Source: Bacillus sp. FJAT-27264
GTDB lineage: Bacteria > Bacillota > Bacilli > Paenibacillales > Paenibacillaceae
NCBI RefSeq assembly: GCF_001682855.1
Contig: NZ_MAQW01000012.1
Span: 682,001 to 746,000, forward strand
DNA length: 64,000 bases
Direction: 5' to 3'
How positions within the stretch are numbered: position 1 is the stretch's first letter; each line of letters opens with the position of its first letter. The position numbers and the translations under genes are program-made. Shown piece by piece: positions 1 to 9,925 of this stretch. The notes under the pieces are model-generated. The model saw nothing but the letters and a program-made list of their open reading frames with translations. It ran no database searches and had not been told where the DNA came from.

Positions 1-1244
1 CCAGCCTCCACCACGGCCTGGCCAAGAATCAAGGCTCCGACAACAGACACCGTCTGCCCTACTGCACGAGGCATGCGCACCCCCGCTTCCCGCAAAATTT
101 CAATGGCTCCTTCCATCAACAGTGCCTCTACAAAAGCTGGAAAGGGAACGTTCTCTCGCTGTGCCAGAAGGCTGATCAATAGCGTGGTGGGAATCATTTC
201 ATAGTGATAGGTAGTAAGGGCGATGTATACGGCCGGTCCAAGCATCAGCACGATAAAACTGATATACCGGATAATGCGCATCAACAGGGAAATATCAAAC
301 CGCTGGGCATAATCGTCAGAGGATTGAAAGAACTGGGTAAAAACAGCTGGCAGTACCAGGATAAATGGCGTGCCGTCCACGATCAGCACCACTCGTCCCT
401 CCAGCAAATTTGCAACTGCGGAATCGGGCCGCTCCGTATTGTAGACAGTCGGAAATGGCGTAAAAGTCTTGTCCTGGATAAGCTCTTCGATATAGCCTGA
501 TTCCAGCACTGCGTCGATCTTGATCCGGTTTAACCGCAATTTGACCTCAGCCAGCAGCTTATCATCCACTGTGTCCTGTATGAACATCAGAGCCACATAG
601 GTTTGAGTAACACTACCGATCTTCATATACTCCAGCCTAAGCTTAGGCGATTTGATTCTCCGCCGGATGAGCGATACATTTGTGGCAACCGACTCTACAA
701 AACTGTCTTTTGGACCCCTCACCACCAGCTGGGAACTAGGCTCGCCGACTGCTCGCCATTCTCCGCCCGTTGTCTCACAGGAAATCACTGCAGAGTATCC
801 GTCAAGCAGGATCAGCGTCTCTCCCGAGAGAAGGGCCAGCAGTACCTCGTTCCACACTTCCTTTCTGCTTGCCTGACCGATCTCCAAGGCTCGATTCAGT
901 ATGTAGTCCGGTAGATTCGCGCTCCCTCCTTCACCATCCTTGAAAGTCTCAACAGAAACTTCCAGCAGCGACCCGACTACAAATTGGTTAACGCTGTCCG
1001 CATTCGCCAGTTCACTGAAATGAACAGCCGCCGCTTTGACAGGTACCGCTCCGGCAAGAAGGACATGACGGATTTTAAGATCCGGGCTGTTGCCGAGCTC
1101 GCTTTTAATATTGTCCAACATCTCCTCAAGTACATTGCTAAGCCCAGACGTTCCACCGCCGTTCCCATTTCCTGCATTCGAAGAACCTGTCGACGACTTT
1201 CCCACACCCTCACCGCTACGCCAGAACCTGCCGTTTCTGTTCAC
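1..1244 (-). CDS. Spore germination protein, GerA family (partial, C-terminus outside window)
   Basis: GerA-family A subunits are membrane proteins of germinant receptors in the inner spore membrane, usually encoded with B and C partners. The frame is open from the window edge to a GTG start at 1244, preceded by a GGGGGGAG ribosome site; 414 residues are visible. A Gly/Ser/Asn-rich tail (about residues 10-35) leads into the hydrophilic domain, with SPDLKIRHVL and later LEGRVVLIVDGTPFILVLP, which is typical of the family. Membrane segments follow (RYISFIVLMLGPAVYIALTT, then GQTVSVVGALILGQAVVEAG). The last roughly 80-100 residues, and any B and C subunit genes, lie to the left of the window. 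It sits downstream of the dapF terminator on the same strand, so it probably has its own, sporulation-controlled, promoter; none was identified. Confidence 0.9.
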   Translation of the reverse strand, partial: MNRNGRFWRSGEGVGKSSTGSSNAGNGNGGGTSGLSNVLEEMLDNIKSELGNSPDLKIRHVLLAGAVPVKAAAVHFSELANADSVNQFVVGSLLEVSVETFKDGEGGSANLPDYILNRALEIGQASRKEVWNEVLLALLSGETLILLDGYSAVISCETTGGEWRAVGEPSSQLVVRGPKDSFVESVATNVSLIRRRIKSPKLRLEYMKIGSVTQTYVALMFIQDTVDDKLLAEVKLRLNRIKIDAVLESGYIEELIQDKTFTPFPTVYNTERPDSAVANLLEGRVVLIVDGTPFILVLPAVFTQFFQSSDDYAQRFDISLLMRIIRYISFIVLMLGPAVYIALTTYHYEMIPTTLLISLLAQRENVPFPAFVEALLMEGAIEILREAGVRMPRAVGQTVSVVGALILGQAVVEA

Positions 1245-1327
1245 ATACTCCCCCCTTTCTCACACTGGAGCTTATTATTCACGGCGGGCTCTTCCATTAT
1301 TCGGCTGATTTCTGGATGTAACATGAC

Positions 1328-1355
1328 AAAAAAAGCCGTCACAATACGTGACGGC
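1328..1355 (-). terminator. Intrinsic terminator after dapF
   Basis: GCCGTCAC (1335-1342) pairs perfectly with GTGACGGC (1348-1355) across a 5-base loop. On the minus strand the hairpin is followed by seven T. It lies 42 bases beyond the dapF stop and separates dapF from the ger gene. Confidence 0.9.
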
Positions 1356-1396
1356 TTGGCTTACAACTTAGCTCATATGGACGATTAGCGGTTCAC

Positions 1397-2233
1397 TTAT
1401 ACTTCAACAGTACCTGTGTATACCACTTCAGCGGGACCTGTCATATAGACATGATTGTCTTCTTCATTCCATTCAATAAAGAGATCCCCGCCCTTGAGGC
1501 TGATCCAGGCTGATCTGTCGGTCAGACCATTCAGTACGGACGATACAAGTGTCGCACAGGCTCCGGTTCCACAGGCCAGTGTCGGTCCGGCACCACGTTC
1601 CCAGACGCGCATATCCACCCGGCCCCGATCGAGTACCGTCGCGAACTCCACATTGACCTTTCGCGGAAAGAGGGGATGCACTTCCAGCTTCGGCCCCCAT
1701 GTCGCAAGATCAAAGGATACCGCATCCTCCACATAAATTACACAGTGTGGATTACCCATGGATACCGCGGTGAATTTGAATGCCGCTCCTTCGGTTTCAA
1801 TCGGCTGGTTCAACACAGGCTCCGCATCGATCGCAACCGGAATTTGGAGGCCAGAGAGTACCGGCTCGCCCATATCCACAGTTACGGTCTCGACTATGCC
1901 GTCCTTAACCTTCAATGTAACTTTCTGCTCACCTGCACCAATGGTCTCAATGACGATTTCCTCCGAGTTCACGAGGCCATGATCATACACATATTTGGAG
2001 ACGCAGCGGATCGCGTTCCCACACTGTTCTGCTTCAGATCCATCCGAGTTCATAATACGCATCATATAGTCCCCGCGCTGGGAGGGCAGGATGAACACCA
2101 GTCCGTCCGCCCCGATCCCGAAGAACCGGTTGCAGAGCGTTACAGCCAGCTCAGAAGCATTGCTAGGAAGCTCTTGTTCCCCATAGACGATAATAAAGTC
2201 GTTGCCTAGTCCGTGCATTTTAGTAAATTCCAT
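1397..2233 (-). CDS. dapF: Diaminopimelate epimerase
   Basis: Converts LL- to meso-diaminopimelate, the precursor of lysine and of the peptidoglycan cross-link, in the cytoplasm. The 278 residues match the usual family length. The N-terminus MEFTKMHGLGNDF is typical, and the two catalytic cysteines are present: Cys71 in EQCGNAIRC and Cys221 in LACGTGAC. This cofactor-independent racemase uses that thiol pair. The ATG follows AAGGAG with good spacing. It appears monocistronic, with its own terminator; the upstream Ca2+ ATPase gene on the same strand is 132 bases away. Confidence 0.97.
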   Translation of the reverse strand: MEFTKMHGLGNDFIIVYGEQELPSNASELAVTLCNRFFGIGADGLVFILPSQRGDYMMRIMNSDGSEAEQCGNAIRCVSKYVYDHGLVNSEEIVIETIGAGEQKVTLKVKDGIVETVTVDMGEPVLSGLQIPVAIDAEPVLNQPIETEGAAFKFTAVSMGNPHCVIYVEDAVSFDLATWGPKLEVHPLFPRKVNVEFATVLDRGRVDMRVWERGAGPTLACGTGACATLVSSVLNGLTDRSAWISLKGGDLFIEWNEEDNHVYMTGPAEVVYTGTVEV

Positions 2234-2365
2234 ATTCAGGTCACTCCTTGAGAGATAGGCTGGTCATATTGGGCCATATTTGACTTCTGCCGATGTCCAG
2301 CACAGAAGCATACAGGCCTTAGCTGCAACAAGCATACCGTAAGGAATGAGCTTATGCTATTGACT

Positions 2366-5185
2366 TTATGCCGAAATTTTTGTACTTTTTATCACCGAGC
2401 GACCGCCTCTGTTCATACTGTGACGGTTGCGTCTGCCACCCCATACGCTGCCTGCTCCCATGAGGAAGGTAGGAATGCCGGCGGCTACCAGCACCAGGCA
2501 CCATTCGCGGAAGTTCAGCGGCACTGTCTTGAAGACCGGTTGCAGCACTGGCATGTACATGACGACCAGCATCAGAATAATGGAAGACAATACGGCCAAC
2601 ACAAGGTACTTGTTCTGGAACGGATTGCGGTGGAACACCGAACGGGAACTGCGGCAGTCGAACACATGGAACAGTTGGGCCATAACCAATGTAGCAAAAG
2701 CAACCGACTGCGCCAGAATCAGTTGATCCGGATTCTCCGGCGCGATACGCAGTGTCAGCCAGAAGGCTCCCAACGTGCACAGGCCAATCAGCAAGCCACG
2801 GCTGATAATCTTCCAGCCGAGGCGGCGGGCAAAGATATTTTCTTTGGCGCCACGTGGTTTGTGCTCCATGAGATCCTTCTCCGGCTGATCGACACCCAGT
2901 GCCATGGCTGGTAATCCGTCCGTGACGAGATTGACCCACAGGATCTGAATCGGCACGAGCGGCAGCGGCAGTCCTAACATCATAGCGAAGAACATCGTCA
3001 AAATCTCCCCGACATTGGAAGCCAGCAGATAGCGGATAAACTTGCGGATGTTCTCATAGATGTTCCGGCCTTCTTCAATGGCCGCCACAATCGTAGAGAA
3101 GTTATCATCGCCAAGAATCAGCGAGGAGGCTTCCTTGGTCACGTCCGTTCCGGTTATTCCCATTGAAATCCCGATATCTGCCGCTTTGATAGCAGGGGCG
3201 TCGTTGACGCCGTCACCTGTCATCGCTACCACATGGCCACGGCGCTGCAGCGATTTGACGATCCGCAGCTTGTGTTCCGGCGATACACGGGCGTACACAA
3301 ATACGTTATCTGACACCTTATCCAGCTCATCATCATCCATCCGGCTGAGCTGCGTGCCAGTCAGCACCGTACCGCCCCGCTGTAGAATACCGAGCTGATG
3401 GGCAATAGCTTCCGCCGTCGTCCCGTGATCCCCGGTAATCATAACCGTCTTAATCCCTGCCCGGCGTGTAATACTGATCGCATCGCGCACCTCGCGGCGC
3501 GGCGGATCGATCATTCCCGCAAGTCCGACGAAGATTAGCTGGGATTCCGCTTCCTTGTCCTCGCCCACGACCTCATTCGCACGCAGATCACGGTACGCCA
3601 TGGCCAGTACTCGAAGTGCACCTGAAGCCATCGCTTCATTGGCATCCATCACTTTCTGGCGCAGTGTTGGCGTGCAAGGAACAACCGCACCCTCCCAGAG
3701 CAAGTAGGAGCAGCGGCTAAGCAGCACATCAGGCGCGCCTTTGGTGCAAACCATACGACCACCGGGATGCTCTACAACAACGGACATCAGTTTGCGCTCC
3801 GAATCAAATGGAAACTCCTTCTCGCGGGTATATGTGCCTGCCAGAAACTGCGGAGTTAACCCCATCTTCGCGGACAGCGCAACTAAAGCCCCTTCCGTCG
3901 GGTCGCCCTTTAGCTCCCATACCGCCTGGCCTTGCTGTTCCTTATCGCCATCGCTGTCCTTGCCTTTTTTACGCTTACCCTGGTCTTCGGGGAAAGTTTC
4001 TACGATTTCCGCGTTATTGCAGAGCGCACTTACTTGAAGGAGACGGCGCAGACTCTGATCATTTTTAAGCTCAACAGCACGGCCCTTCAGGAGAATCTGA
4101 CCGGTAGGTGAATATCCCTCACCTGTGACCTCCAGACTGCGGCCGCCGCTCCAAACCTGGGTCACGGTCATCTTATTCTGGGTCAGCGTACCGGTCTTAT
4201 CGGAACAGATCACTGAGGCGCAGCCCAGTGTCTCCACCGATGGCAGCTTACGCACAATAGCCTTGCGCTTGATCATACGCTGAACGCCCAGCGCCAGCGC
4301 GATCGTGACGATAGCCGGCAAGCCTTCGGGAATGGCTGCAACCGCAAGACTGACGCCAGCCAGGAACATCGCCGTGGCGGGTTGTCCGTGCATAATGCCG
4401 GCCAGCACCACCACAATGGTCAGACCTAGCGCAACATAGATCAGAATCTTGCCGAGCTGCTCCAGCCGATGCTGGAGAGGTGTTTCCTGAGCGTCCGTGT
4501 TCTGGATCAGATCAGCGATCTTGCCCATCTCCGTATCCATCCCGGTGCGCACTACGATGGCCTTGCCTGTCCCGCGCGTGACCATGGTTCCCATGAAGCC
4601 GATATTCTTCTGATCACCTAATGGGATCTCTTCAGCATGGATCGGCTGCGAATGCTTGGACACCGGCAGGGATTCCCCGGTAAGTGCAGATTCCTCCGCA
4701 TAGAGCGCGCTGCATTCCAGCCAACGGACATCTGCCGGGATCCGGTCCCCGCTTTCTAGCAGGAGGATATCACCTGGTAACAGCATTTTGGCGGGAAGGG
4801 TCTGACTTTTCCCATCGCGAATGACCTTCGCTGTGGGCGCTGACAATTGCTTCAGCGCCCGCAAGGAGCGTTCAGCCCTGAATTCCTGCACGAAGCCCAG
4901 CACCCCGTTAAGCAGAATAATCGCAATAATAGTGATCGCATCCAGATACTCGCCGAGCAGGCCCGAGATAAACGTTGCCCCCATCAGAACAAGCACCATG
5001 AAGTCTTTAAATTGATTCAGCAGCAATGTCAGCGGAGAGATGGCCTTACCTTCGGTCAACTCGTTGAAGCCGTTCTCCTTACGCCTTTCTGTGGCCTCCT
5101 CCTCTCGGAGTCCGGTCTGTGGCTGAACACCGAAGATTTTCTGCAGTTCCTCTGCACCGAGCCGGTGCCAACTGTTTTGTTCCAT
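2366..5185 (-). CDS. P-type calcium-transporting ATPase (SERCA/YloB type)
   Basis: Membrane pump expected to export Ca2+ at the cost of ATP. From ATG 5185, which follows GGGAGGGG, the protein is 939 residues; the open frame reaches 5278 but lacks a better site. Domains in order: cation ATPase N-terminal domain ([13 protein letters not shown]), a TM pair, the actuator with LTGES, the phosphorylation motif [14 protein letters not shown], the nucleotide-binding domain (KGAPDVLL), the hinge [11 protein letters not shown], and a C-terminal membrane domain with [13 protein letters not shown]. Overall this matches IIA-type Ca2+ pumps such as B. subtilis YloB. It is divergent from rqcH (YloA); yloA and yloB are also neighbours in B. 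subtilis. An acidic/basic insert (around [12 protein letters not shown]) lies in the nucleotide-binding domain. Ion specificity is inferred. Confidence 0.93.
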   Translation of the reverse strand: MEQNSWHRLGAEELQKIFGVQPQTGLREEEATERRKENGFNELTEGKAISPLTLLLNQFKDFMVLVLMGATFISGLLGEYLDAITIIAIILLNGVLGFVQEFRAERSLRALKQLSAPTAKVIRDGKSQTLPAKMLLPGDILLLESGDRIPADVRWLECSALYAEESALTGESLPVSKHSQPIHAEEIPLGDQKNIGFMGTMVTRGTGKAIVVRTGMDTEMGKIADLIQNTDAQETPLQHRLEQLGKILIYVALGLTIVVVLAGIMHGQPATAMFLAGVSLAVAAIPEGLPAIVTIALALGVQRMIKRKAIVRKLPSVETLGCASVICSDKTGTLTQNKMTVTQVWSGGRSLEVTGEGYSPTGQILLKGRAVELKNDQSLRRLLQVSALCNNAEIVETFPEDQGKRKKGKDSDGDKEQQGQAVWELKGDPTEGALVALSAKMGLTPQFLAGTYTREKEFPFDSERKLMSVVVEHPGGRMVCTKGAPDVLLSRCSYLLWEGAVVPCTPTLRQKVMDANEAMASGALRVLAMAYRDLRANEVVGEDKEAESQLIFVGLAGMIDPPRREVRDAISITRRAGIKTVMITGDHGTTAEAIAHQLGILQRGGTVLTGTQLSRMDDDELDKVSDNVFVYARVSPEHKLRIVKSLQRRGHVVAMTGDGVNDAPAIKAADIGISMGITGTDVTKEASSLILGDDNFSTIVAAIEEGRNIYENIRKFIRYLLASNVGEILTMFFAMMLGLPLPLVPIQILWVNLVTDGLPAMALGVDQPEKDLMEHKPRGAKENIFARRLGWKIISRGLLIGLCTLGAFWLTLRIAPENPDQLILAQSVAFATLVMAQLFHVFDCRSSRSVFHRNPFQNKYLVLAVLSSIILMLVVMYMPVLQPVFKTVPLNFREWCLVLVAAGIPTFLMGAGSVWGGRRNRHSMNRGGRSVIKSTKISA

Positions 5186-5378
5186 GTCTTTTCTTTCCCC
5201 TCCCGGTCGTTTCTTGACTTCCGGCGGCGCACAGCTTTTCCACCTGTTCATGACCAAGTCTATTCGGGGTCGTCCCAAAATATCACCCTGCGAACTTCTC
5301 CTTTTGCACGAAGACCGCGAAGTGTGGCATCATAGAGGGATAACAATTTCAATTTTATGGCGACAGGAGATCTATATC

Positions 5379-7223
5379 ATGGCATTGGACGGCATCGTTA
5401 CCCGGGCTATCGTGCAGGAATTGCAAGCCTTTACAGGTGCACGCATAGGCAAAATATATCAACCCACCACTCATGACCTCATCTTTATCCTGAGAGGACA
5501 GGGAGGCGGCGGAAAGCTGCTTCTATCTGCGAACCCCACCTATCCCCGTCTGCATCTCACGGAGAGAAACAGCATAAATCCACCCGAAGCGCCGATGTTC
5601 TGCATGCTAATGCGTAAACATTGCGAGGGCGGAACTATAGAAAGTATCACCCAAGTCGGCATGGAGCGGATTATCCATATCCACATTAAGCAGAGGGATG
5701 AGCTTGGCGATGTTTCCGCCAAAAAAATCATCATCGAGCTGATGGGCAGACACAGTAACATCATTCTCACAGATATGAATGGCACAATTGTTGACGGCAT
5801 ACATCATGTTACACCTTCCATCAGTAGCTACCGGATCATTATGCCTGGCTTCGCTTACACTGAGCCGCCCCAGCAGTACAAGCTAAATCCTCTGGAACTT
5901 GGACGTGAGGAGTTCCTGGAGCTCGTTGCTTCTGCTGAGAGAGACGCCGCCCTTCAAGTCACTGATAGTGATGAAGCCGAGTCTGACGAGCTCTCCCAAG
6001 CCCCGCAAAAAGACGGATCGGGCGGACCCGCACCTTCCGCTGACCCCATCGGGTGGATTGTGCATGCCTTTAGCGGCCTCAGCCCACTTGTCGCAGGCGA
6101 GATCGTGCAGCGCTATCGTCAAGCCGCTGAAACAGCGGCAGCGGGTACAACAGAGGCAGAGCGCTTATGGGACGCCTTTCATTCGGTCATGGAGCCGGTA
6201 CGGAATTTTTCGTTCTCGCCGATCTCCGGGGCCAATGCAAAAGGCAAGCTGATCTTCTCAGCAATTCCGCTCACTCTCTCTGATGAACAAGCGAAGCACT
6301 ATGAATCCATCAGCCAGTGCATGGAAGATTATTATGGGGATAAGGCCGAACGGGATACCGTCAAACAACGGGTCAGCGACCTCATCCGCTTCCTGGGCAA
6401 TGAACGGACGAAGAATGTCAAGAAGCTGGCAAAGCTGCAGGAGGATCTGGAGGAAGCCCAGGAAGCCGATCGGTACCGGATTTGGGGCGAGCTGCTATTC
6501 GCTTCACTGCATGCGGTATCCAAGGGTGATAAGCAGGCGGTGCTGGTCAACTACTATGACGAGAATCAGGCAGAGATTACGATACCGCTTGACCCGCTCC
6601 TGAACCCTTCGGACAATGCACAGCGCTTCTTCAAGAAGTACAACAAGTACAAGAACAGTTTGCTCGTCATTGACGAGCAATTGATCAAAACACACGAAGA
6701 GATCGCCTACATGGAGAGCCTGCTGCAGCAGCTCGACCATGCTTCGCTAAATGATATCGAAGAGATCCGCGATGAGTTGGTGGGGCAGGGATATCTGCGG
6801 GATAGAAGCAAGAAGGGCAAGAAGAAGAAAAAAGCGACTCGCCCCACTCTTCAGGTGTTTACTTCTTCAGAGGGTATTGACATCTATGTCGGCAAAAACA
6901 ATCTGCAGAACGAGTACCTCACGAACCGTTTGGCCTCATCGAACGATACTTGGCTACACACCAAGGATATACCGGGTTCGCACGTCGTTATCCGCAGTGA
7001 GAGCTTCGGGGATGCCACGCTGGAGGAGGCTGCTCAATTGGCTGCGTACTTTAGCCAGGCCAAGCAATCGAGCAGTGTCCCTGTAGATTGCACCCTGATC
7101 CGCCATGTGCGCAAGCCGAGCGGCTCCAAGCCGGGATATGTCATCTATGATCATCAGAAGACACTGTTTGTGACCCCGGTAGAAGATACGATCAAGGGCC
7201 TGCCGAATACCCTCAGAAGCTAA
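5379..7223 (+). CDS. rqcH: Ribosome quality control factor RqcH (NFACT / FbpA family)
   Basis: Homologue of NEMF/Rqc2. In B. subtilis RqcH binds obstructed 50S subunits carrying peptidyl-tRNA and recruits tRNA-Ala to add alanine tails that mark the peptide for degradation. ATG 5379 follows AGGAG with correct spacing and gives 614 residues, although the frame is open from 5184. The N-terminal NFACT-N domain starts MALDGIVTRAIVQELQ and includes ELMGRHSNIILTD. A long central coiled coil follows (around residues 320-440). The C-terminal NFACT-R domain carries the hallmark TWLHTKDIPGSHVVI. A Lys-rich patch (KKGKKKKKATRP, about residue 490) precedes NFACT-R. Older databases call the family fibronectin-binding protein A. 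It is transcribed away from the Ca2+ ATPase and ends at a strong hairpin. Confidence 0.95.
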   Translation: MALDGIVTRAIVQELQAFTGARIGKIYQPTTHDLIFILRGQGGGGKLLLSANPTYPRLHLTERNSINPPEAPMFCMLMRKHCEGGTIESITQVGMERIIHIHIKQRDELGDVSAKKIIIELMGRHSNIILTDMNGTIVDGIHHVTPSISSYRIIMPGFAYTEPPQQYKLNPLELGREEFLELVASAERDAALQVTDSDEAESDELSQAPQKDGSGGPAPSADPIGWIVHAFSGLSPLVAGEIVQRYRQAAETAAAGTTEAERLWDAFHSVMEPVRNFSFSPISGANAKGKLIFSAIPLTLSDEQAKHYESISQCMEDYYGDKAERDTVKQRVSDLIRFLGNERTKNVKKLAKLQEDLEEAQEADRYRIWGELLFASLHAVSKGDKQAVLVNYYDENQAEITIPLDPLLNPSDNAQRFFKKYNKYKNSLLVIDEQLIKTHEEIAYMESLLQQLDHASLNDIEEIRDELVGQGYLRDRSKKGKKKKKATRPTLQVFTSSEGIDIYVGKNNLQNEYLTNRLASSNDTWLHTKDIPGSHVVIRSESFGDATLEEAAQLAAYFSQAKQSSSVPVDCTLIRHVRKPSGSKPGYVIYDHQKTLFVTPVEDTIKGLPNTLRS

Positions 7224-7268
7224 TGTAAGAGACAGCACATGTCAAGATTGTAAGAGACAGCGCTTGTC
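7224..7268. repeat. Two tandem 25-bp direct repeats after rqcH
   Basis: TGTAAGAGACAG occurs at 7224-7235 and again at 7249-7260, each followed by a short GACA...TGTC dyad. The first copy begins right at the rqcH stop. Function is unknown; it could be a processing or binding site in the 3' untranslated region. Confidence 0.6.
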
Positions 7269-7271
7269 ATA

Positions 7272-7329
7272 AAATAGAGCCTCCGGTCATCTCCATCAAT
7301 ATGTGGATGGGCCGGAGGCTCTTCTATTT
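7272..7329. terminator. Bidirectional terminator between rqcH and the PHP gene
   Basis: Long inverted repeat with arms AATAGAGCCTCCGG and CCGGAGGCTCTTCTATT, extended inside by CATC/GATG pairing. It lies between two convergent genes and can serve both. Confidence 0.85.
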
Positions 7330-7392
7330 ATTGCGTATGAGTCTGGTTGCTATAGCATTCAGGGAATTCTTTTACATAAACATGCTCAGGTT

Positions 7393-8283
7393 CTACCTTC
7401 TAGCTAGCAGATCCAGTACATCCACAGGGACGTTCACACTACCGAGTTCACCGTGAAAAACAACACCCTGACGCTCGCCGTGAAAGTCTGAGCCCCCGGT
7501 CACAGCTAGATTATAGTCCTGTGCCATCGTCAAATAGCGCGCTTCTTCCTCACGTCCATGATCCGAATGATAGACTTCGATGCCGGTAAAGGCCCCTTGC
7601 AGTAAAATGCTGCGTACTAGTTCATCATCACCATAGAGTCCCGGATGGGCCAGCACTGCCTTACCGCCGGCTTCACCAATCCACGAGCAGGCCTCTTCCG
7701 GAGAAATGCGCGGTGGTGAGACAAAAGCCGCGGCCCCTTCGGCCAAATACTTGTCAAAAGCCTCCCGCATATTCTGCACAACGCCCAGCCGTACCAGTTC
7801 ATCGGCAATATGCGGTCGCCCGACACTCTCATCTGGACGCAGCTCCCTCCCAATTCCCGCCACTACTTTTTCCAAAGTAATCTCGATTCCCAGCGCTTGC
7901 AGCTTGCCTACAATCTGTTCATTACGCCGGTCACGGGTCTCTCTAAGTCCAGCCAGACGAGAGAGGAACCTTTCATCGCCCGGATCAACATAATAACCCA
8001 ATACGTGGATATCCTTGCCACCGGAACGAGTGCTGATTTCCACGCCCGGAACCACCGTAATACCGTACTTGTTCCCTGCCTGAAGCGCTTCCGTAATGCC
8101 TGCCACGGTATCATGATCCGTGATCGCTACCGCACCAAGCCCTTTCTCCCACGCCAGTCTAACATTCTCTGTCGGCGGCTGCATGCCGTCCGAAGCCTGT
8201 GTATGTGTATGCAGATCACAGCGCCCCGCAAGGGCCGAACGCTCTGCTGCCTTGTCTTCCTTATGCCTTGTATCATTTCCCAT
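7393..8283 (-). CDS. PHP-domain phosphoesterase (YciV/RNase AM-like)
   Basis: Metal-dependent phosphoesterase of the polymerase-and-histidinol-phosphatase fold, 296 residues. Metal-binding motifs appear in order: CDLHTHTQASDG, ITDHDTVAG, PGVEIST, KAVLAHPGL and GGSDFHGE. E. coli YciV (RNase AM) and 3',5'-nucleotide bisphosphate phosphatases share this arrangement, so a nucleotide or RNA-end substrate is likely but not shown here. The start is ATG 8283 behind CGGAG. It is upstream of no obvious partner; the LysR gene on the same strand ends 51 bases before it and could be co-transcribed. Confidence 0.85.
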   Translation of the reverse strand: MGNDTRHKEDKAAERSALAGRCDLHTHTQASDGMQPPTENVRLAWEKGLGAVAITDHDTVAGITEALQAGNKYGITVVPGVEISTRSGGKDIHVLGYYVDPGDERFLSRLAGLRETRDRRNEQIVGKLQALGIEITLEKVVAGIGRELRPDESVGRPHIADELVRLGVVQNMREAFDKYLAEGAAAFVSPPRISPEEACSWIGEAGGKAVLAHPGLYGDDELVRSILLQGAFTGIEVYHSDHGREEEARYLTMAQDYNLAVTGGSDFHGERQGVVFHGELGSVNVPVDVLDLLARR

Positions 8284-8334
8284 ACTGCCACTCCGTTCCC
8301 AGGTTTATAGGTGCCTGCTAATCTAGCATTCCCG

Positions 8335-9234
8335 TCAATGTTCGCCGGCATGCTCCCGCAAAAAAGTCAGGAACGTGACTGCCGAGATTGGCAATAACGT
8401 TGATTTGAGATGGATCGCATAGAACTGCCTTTTGAAAGAAGCGTCCGAGATATTCACAATTTTCAACAAACCCAGCGTAACTTCATGCTTCACCGAGGAG
8501 GTGGAGATCATCGTTATACCGAGTCCCGCTTCCACTGCTGATTTCACAGCTCCAGTACTGCCCAGCTCCATTACAATTTTCATCGATGAAGGTTCGAGAC
8601 CTCTGGCTAGAAGCTGTTCTTCCATCACACGCCGTGTACCGGAGCCCTGCTCGCGCAATACGAATGGATAGGCCAGTGCTTCCGCAAGTGTGACCTCCTC
8701 CCTCACAGCCAGCGGATGGTCACGATGTACAATCAGCTTCAGCTCATCACCCAAGACTGGCTCGATCACCATATCTGGATGGGTCACAGGAGCTTCAATC
8801 AAACCAAAATTCAACTGATGCTTCGTAATCTCCTCTATGATCTGCGTGGTGTTCATCACTTTCATCATGATGGAGATGTGGGGATATTCCTTGGCAAAAG
8901 GACCCAGTAACCGGGGCAGGACATACTCCCCGATAGTTAGACTGGCGCCAAGTTGGAGTCGTCCCTCCAGCATATGGGTGAATGCCGACATCGCCTGATC
9001 GGTCTCGCGCATAAGTTCAAGGCTACGTAGCGCATAGGGCATAAGCGTCTGCCCCGCCTCGGTCAGCATTATTTTTTTGGTAGAACGATTGAACAGCTTC
9101 GCGCCAAAATAGTCCTCGAGCGCCTGCACCTGCATAGTGACCGCAGGCTGTGTCATATGCAGCGTCTGTGCAGCCGCTGAGAAGCTGCCCCGTTCGGACA
9201 CGGTATAAAAAATATGCAGCTGATGAAAGTTCAT
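8335..9234 (-). CDS. LysR-family transcriptional regulator (CysL/YwfK-like)
   Basis: DNA-binding regulator: N-terminal winged helix (MNFHQLHIFYTVSERGSFS, then AAQTLHMTQPAVTMQ) and a periplasmic-binding-like effector domain from about residue 90. The start is set at ATG 9234 because AAGGAG lies 8 bases upstream; the frame extends to 9255 without a better site. At 299 residues it has normal length. The effector domain resembles the CysL/RbcR group, but the ligand cannot be read from sequence. There is no divergently transcribed target gene; the upstream gene is an unknown protein on the same strand, closed by a terminator, so the regulon is unclear. Confidence 0.88.
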   Translation of the reverse strand: MNFHQLHIFYTVSERGSFSAAAQTLHMTQPAVTMQVQALEDYFGAKLFNRSTKKIMLTEAGQTLMPYALRSLELMRETDQAMSAFTHMLEGRLQLGASLTIGEYVLPRLLGPFAKEYPHISIMMKVMNTTQIIEEITKHQLNFGLIEAPVTHPDMVIEPVLGDELKLIVHRDHPLAVREEVTLAEALAYPFVLREQGSGTRRVMEEQLLARGLEPSSMKIVMELGSTGAVKSAVEAGLGITMISTSSVKHEVTLGLLKIVNISDASFKRQFYAIHLKSTLLPISAVTFLTFLREHAGEH

Positions 9235-9282
9235 GCTTGCAACTCCTTCGTCCATCCTAATTCTGCCCGGCTAGCAGGTTAT

Positions 9283-9310
9283 AAAAAAGACATGCGGCTT
9301 ACACCGCATG
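9283..9310 (-). terminator. Intrinsic terminator after the 9334-9774 gene
   Basis: CATGCGG (9291-9297) pairs with CCGCATG (9304-9310); on the minus strand a T-rich run follows. It isolates the LysR gene from the gene upstream. Confidence 0.85.
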
Positions 9311-9333
9311 CCCCCTGCTTCTTTCTGTACCCG

Positions 9334-9774
9334 CTATTTTCGTTTACGGTTTTTTCTGGCCAGCTGCATGCGGCGGGAATGACGCAGCCATGAATAGTAC
9401 TGCTGCAAGTCCCGCAGCTCGGGAGCCTTGGAGAGAGCGCCGAGAAACGAAATGACGTTCATGATATACAACGGATGTCCGGAGACGGTTCGTTCACCCT
9501 CCAGCGCCGTGAATTCGGCAATGATCACCACGTCGTCATCAATGAGGTACGCGCTCTGCTCACTGCCGGAATAGGCTCTCATCCGCTTCTGCTTCAGACA
9601 CTGCCATAACCAGGCAGAAATCTGACCAGGGTCGGCAGCCTCTTCGCTAATCCGGTCCAGGTAACGGCTTCTTGCATGATTCGTGATCACAATATCTGCG
9701 ACCCTGTAGTCATTCAGCATGATGTGGAAGGGCTCATAGGTGCCCCACCGTTCCGTACCCTTGTCGCGCATCAT
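9334..9774 (-). CDS. Conserved unknown protein, about 146 residues
   Basis: No family recognised. The frame is open to 9798, but GGTGGAG just upstream of three consecutive ATG codons (9777, 9774, 9771) points to a start there. The protein is soluble with no signal or membrane segment. Notable stretches are ITNHARSRYLDRISEE, DDDVVIIAEF and a very basic C-terminus (RHSRRMQLARKNRKRK) that could bind nucleic acid. Own terminator downstream. The HARxRxxxR-type stretch recalls small proteins tied to toxin or RNase folds, but this is not enough to assign a role. Confidence 0.7.
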   Translation of the reverse strand: MMRDKGTERWGTYEPFHIMLNDYRVADIVITNHARSRYLDRISEEAADPGQISAWLWQCLKQKRMRAYSGSEQSAYLIDDDVVIIAEFTALEGERTVSGHPLYIMNVISFLGALSKAPELRDLQQYYSWLRHSRRMQLARKNRKRK

Positions 9775-9925
9775 CATCACACTCCACCGTCTAGGCATGC
9801 ACTTATTGTTGTCATCTTACCTCATTTGCTGTAGCTTGTACAAGCGTCCTTGACCTCTGTGTGGAGAATAACTTACGCCCTCTGATACAACTTTACTGTG
9901 ACCAGTGCTGTTCCTTACGCTGAGA

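Noticed and set aside
7224-7268. Tn5 mosaic-end adapter contamination
   Set aside because: Only the last 10 bases match; the remaining mosaic-end bases differ and the repeat has a natural dyad, so contamination is unlikely, though a read check is suggested.
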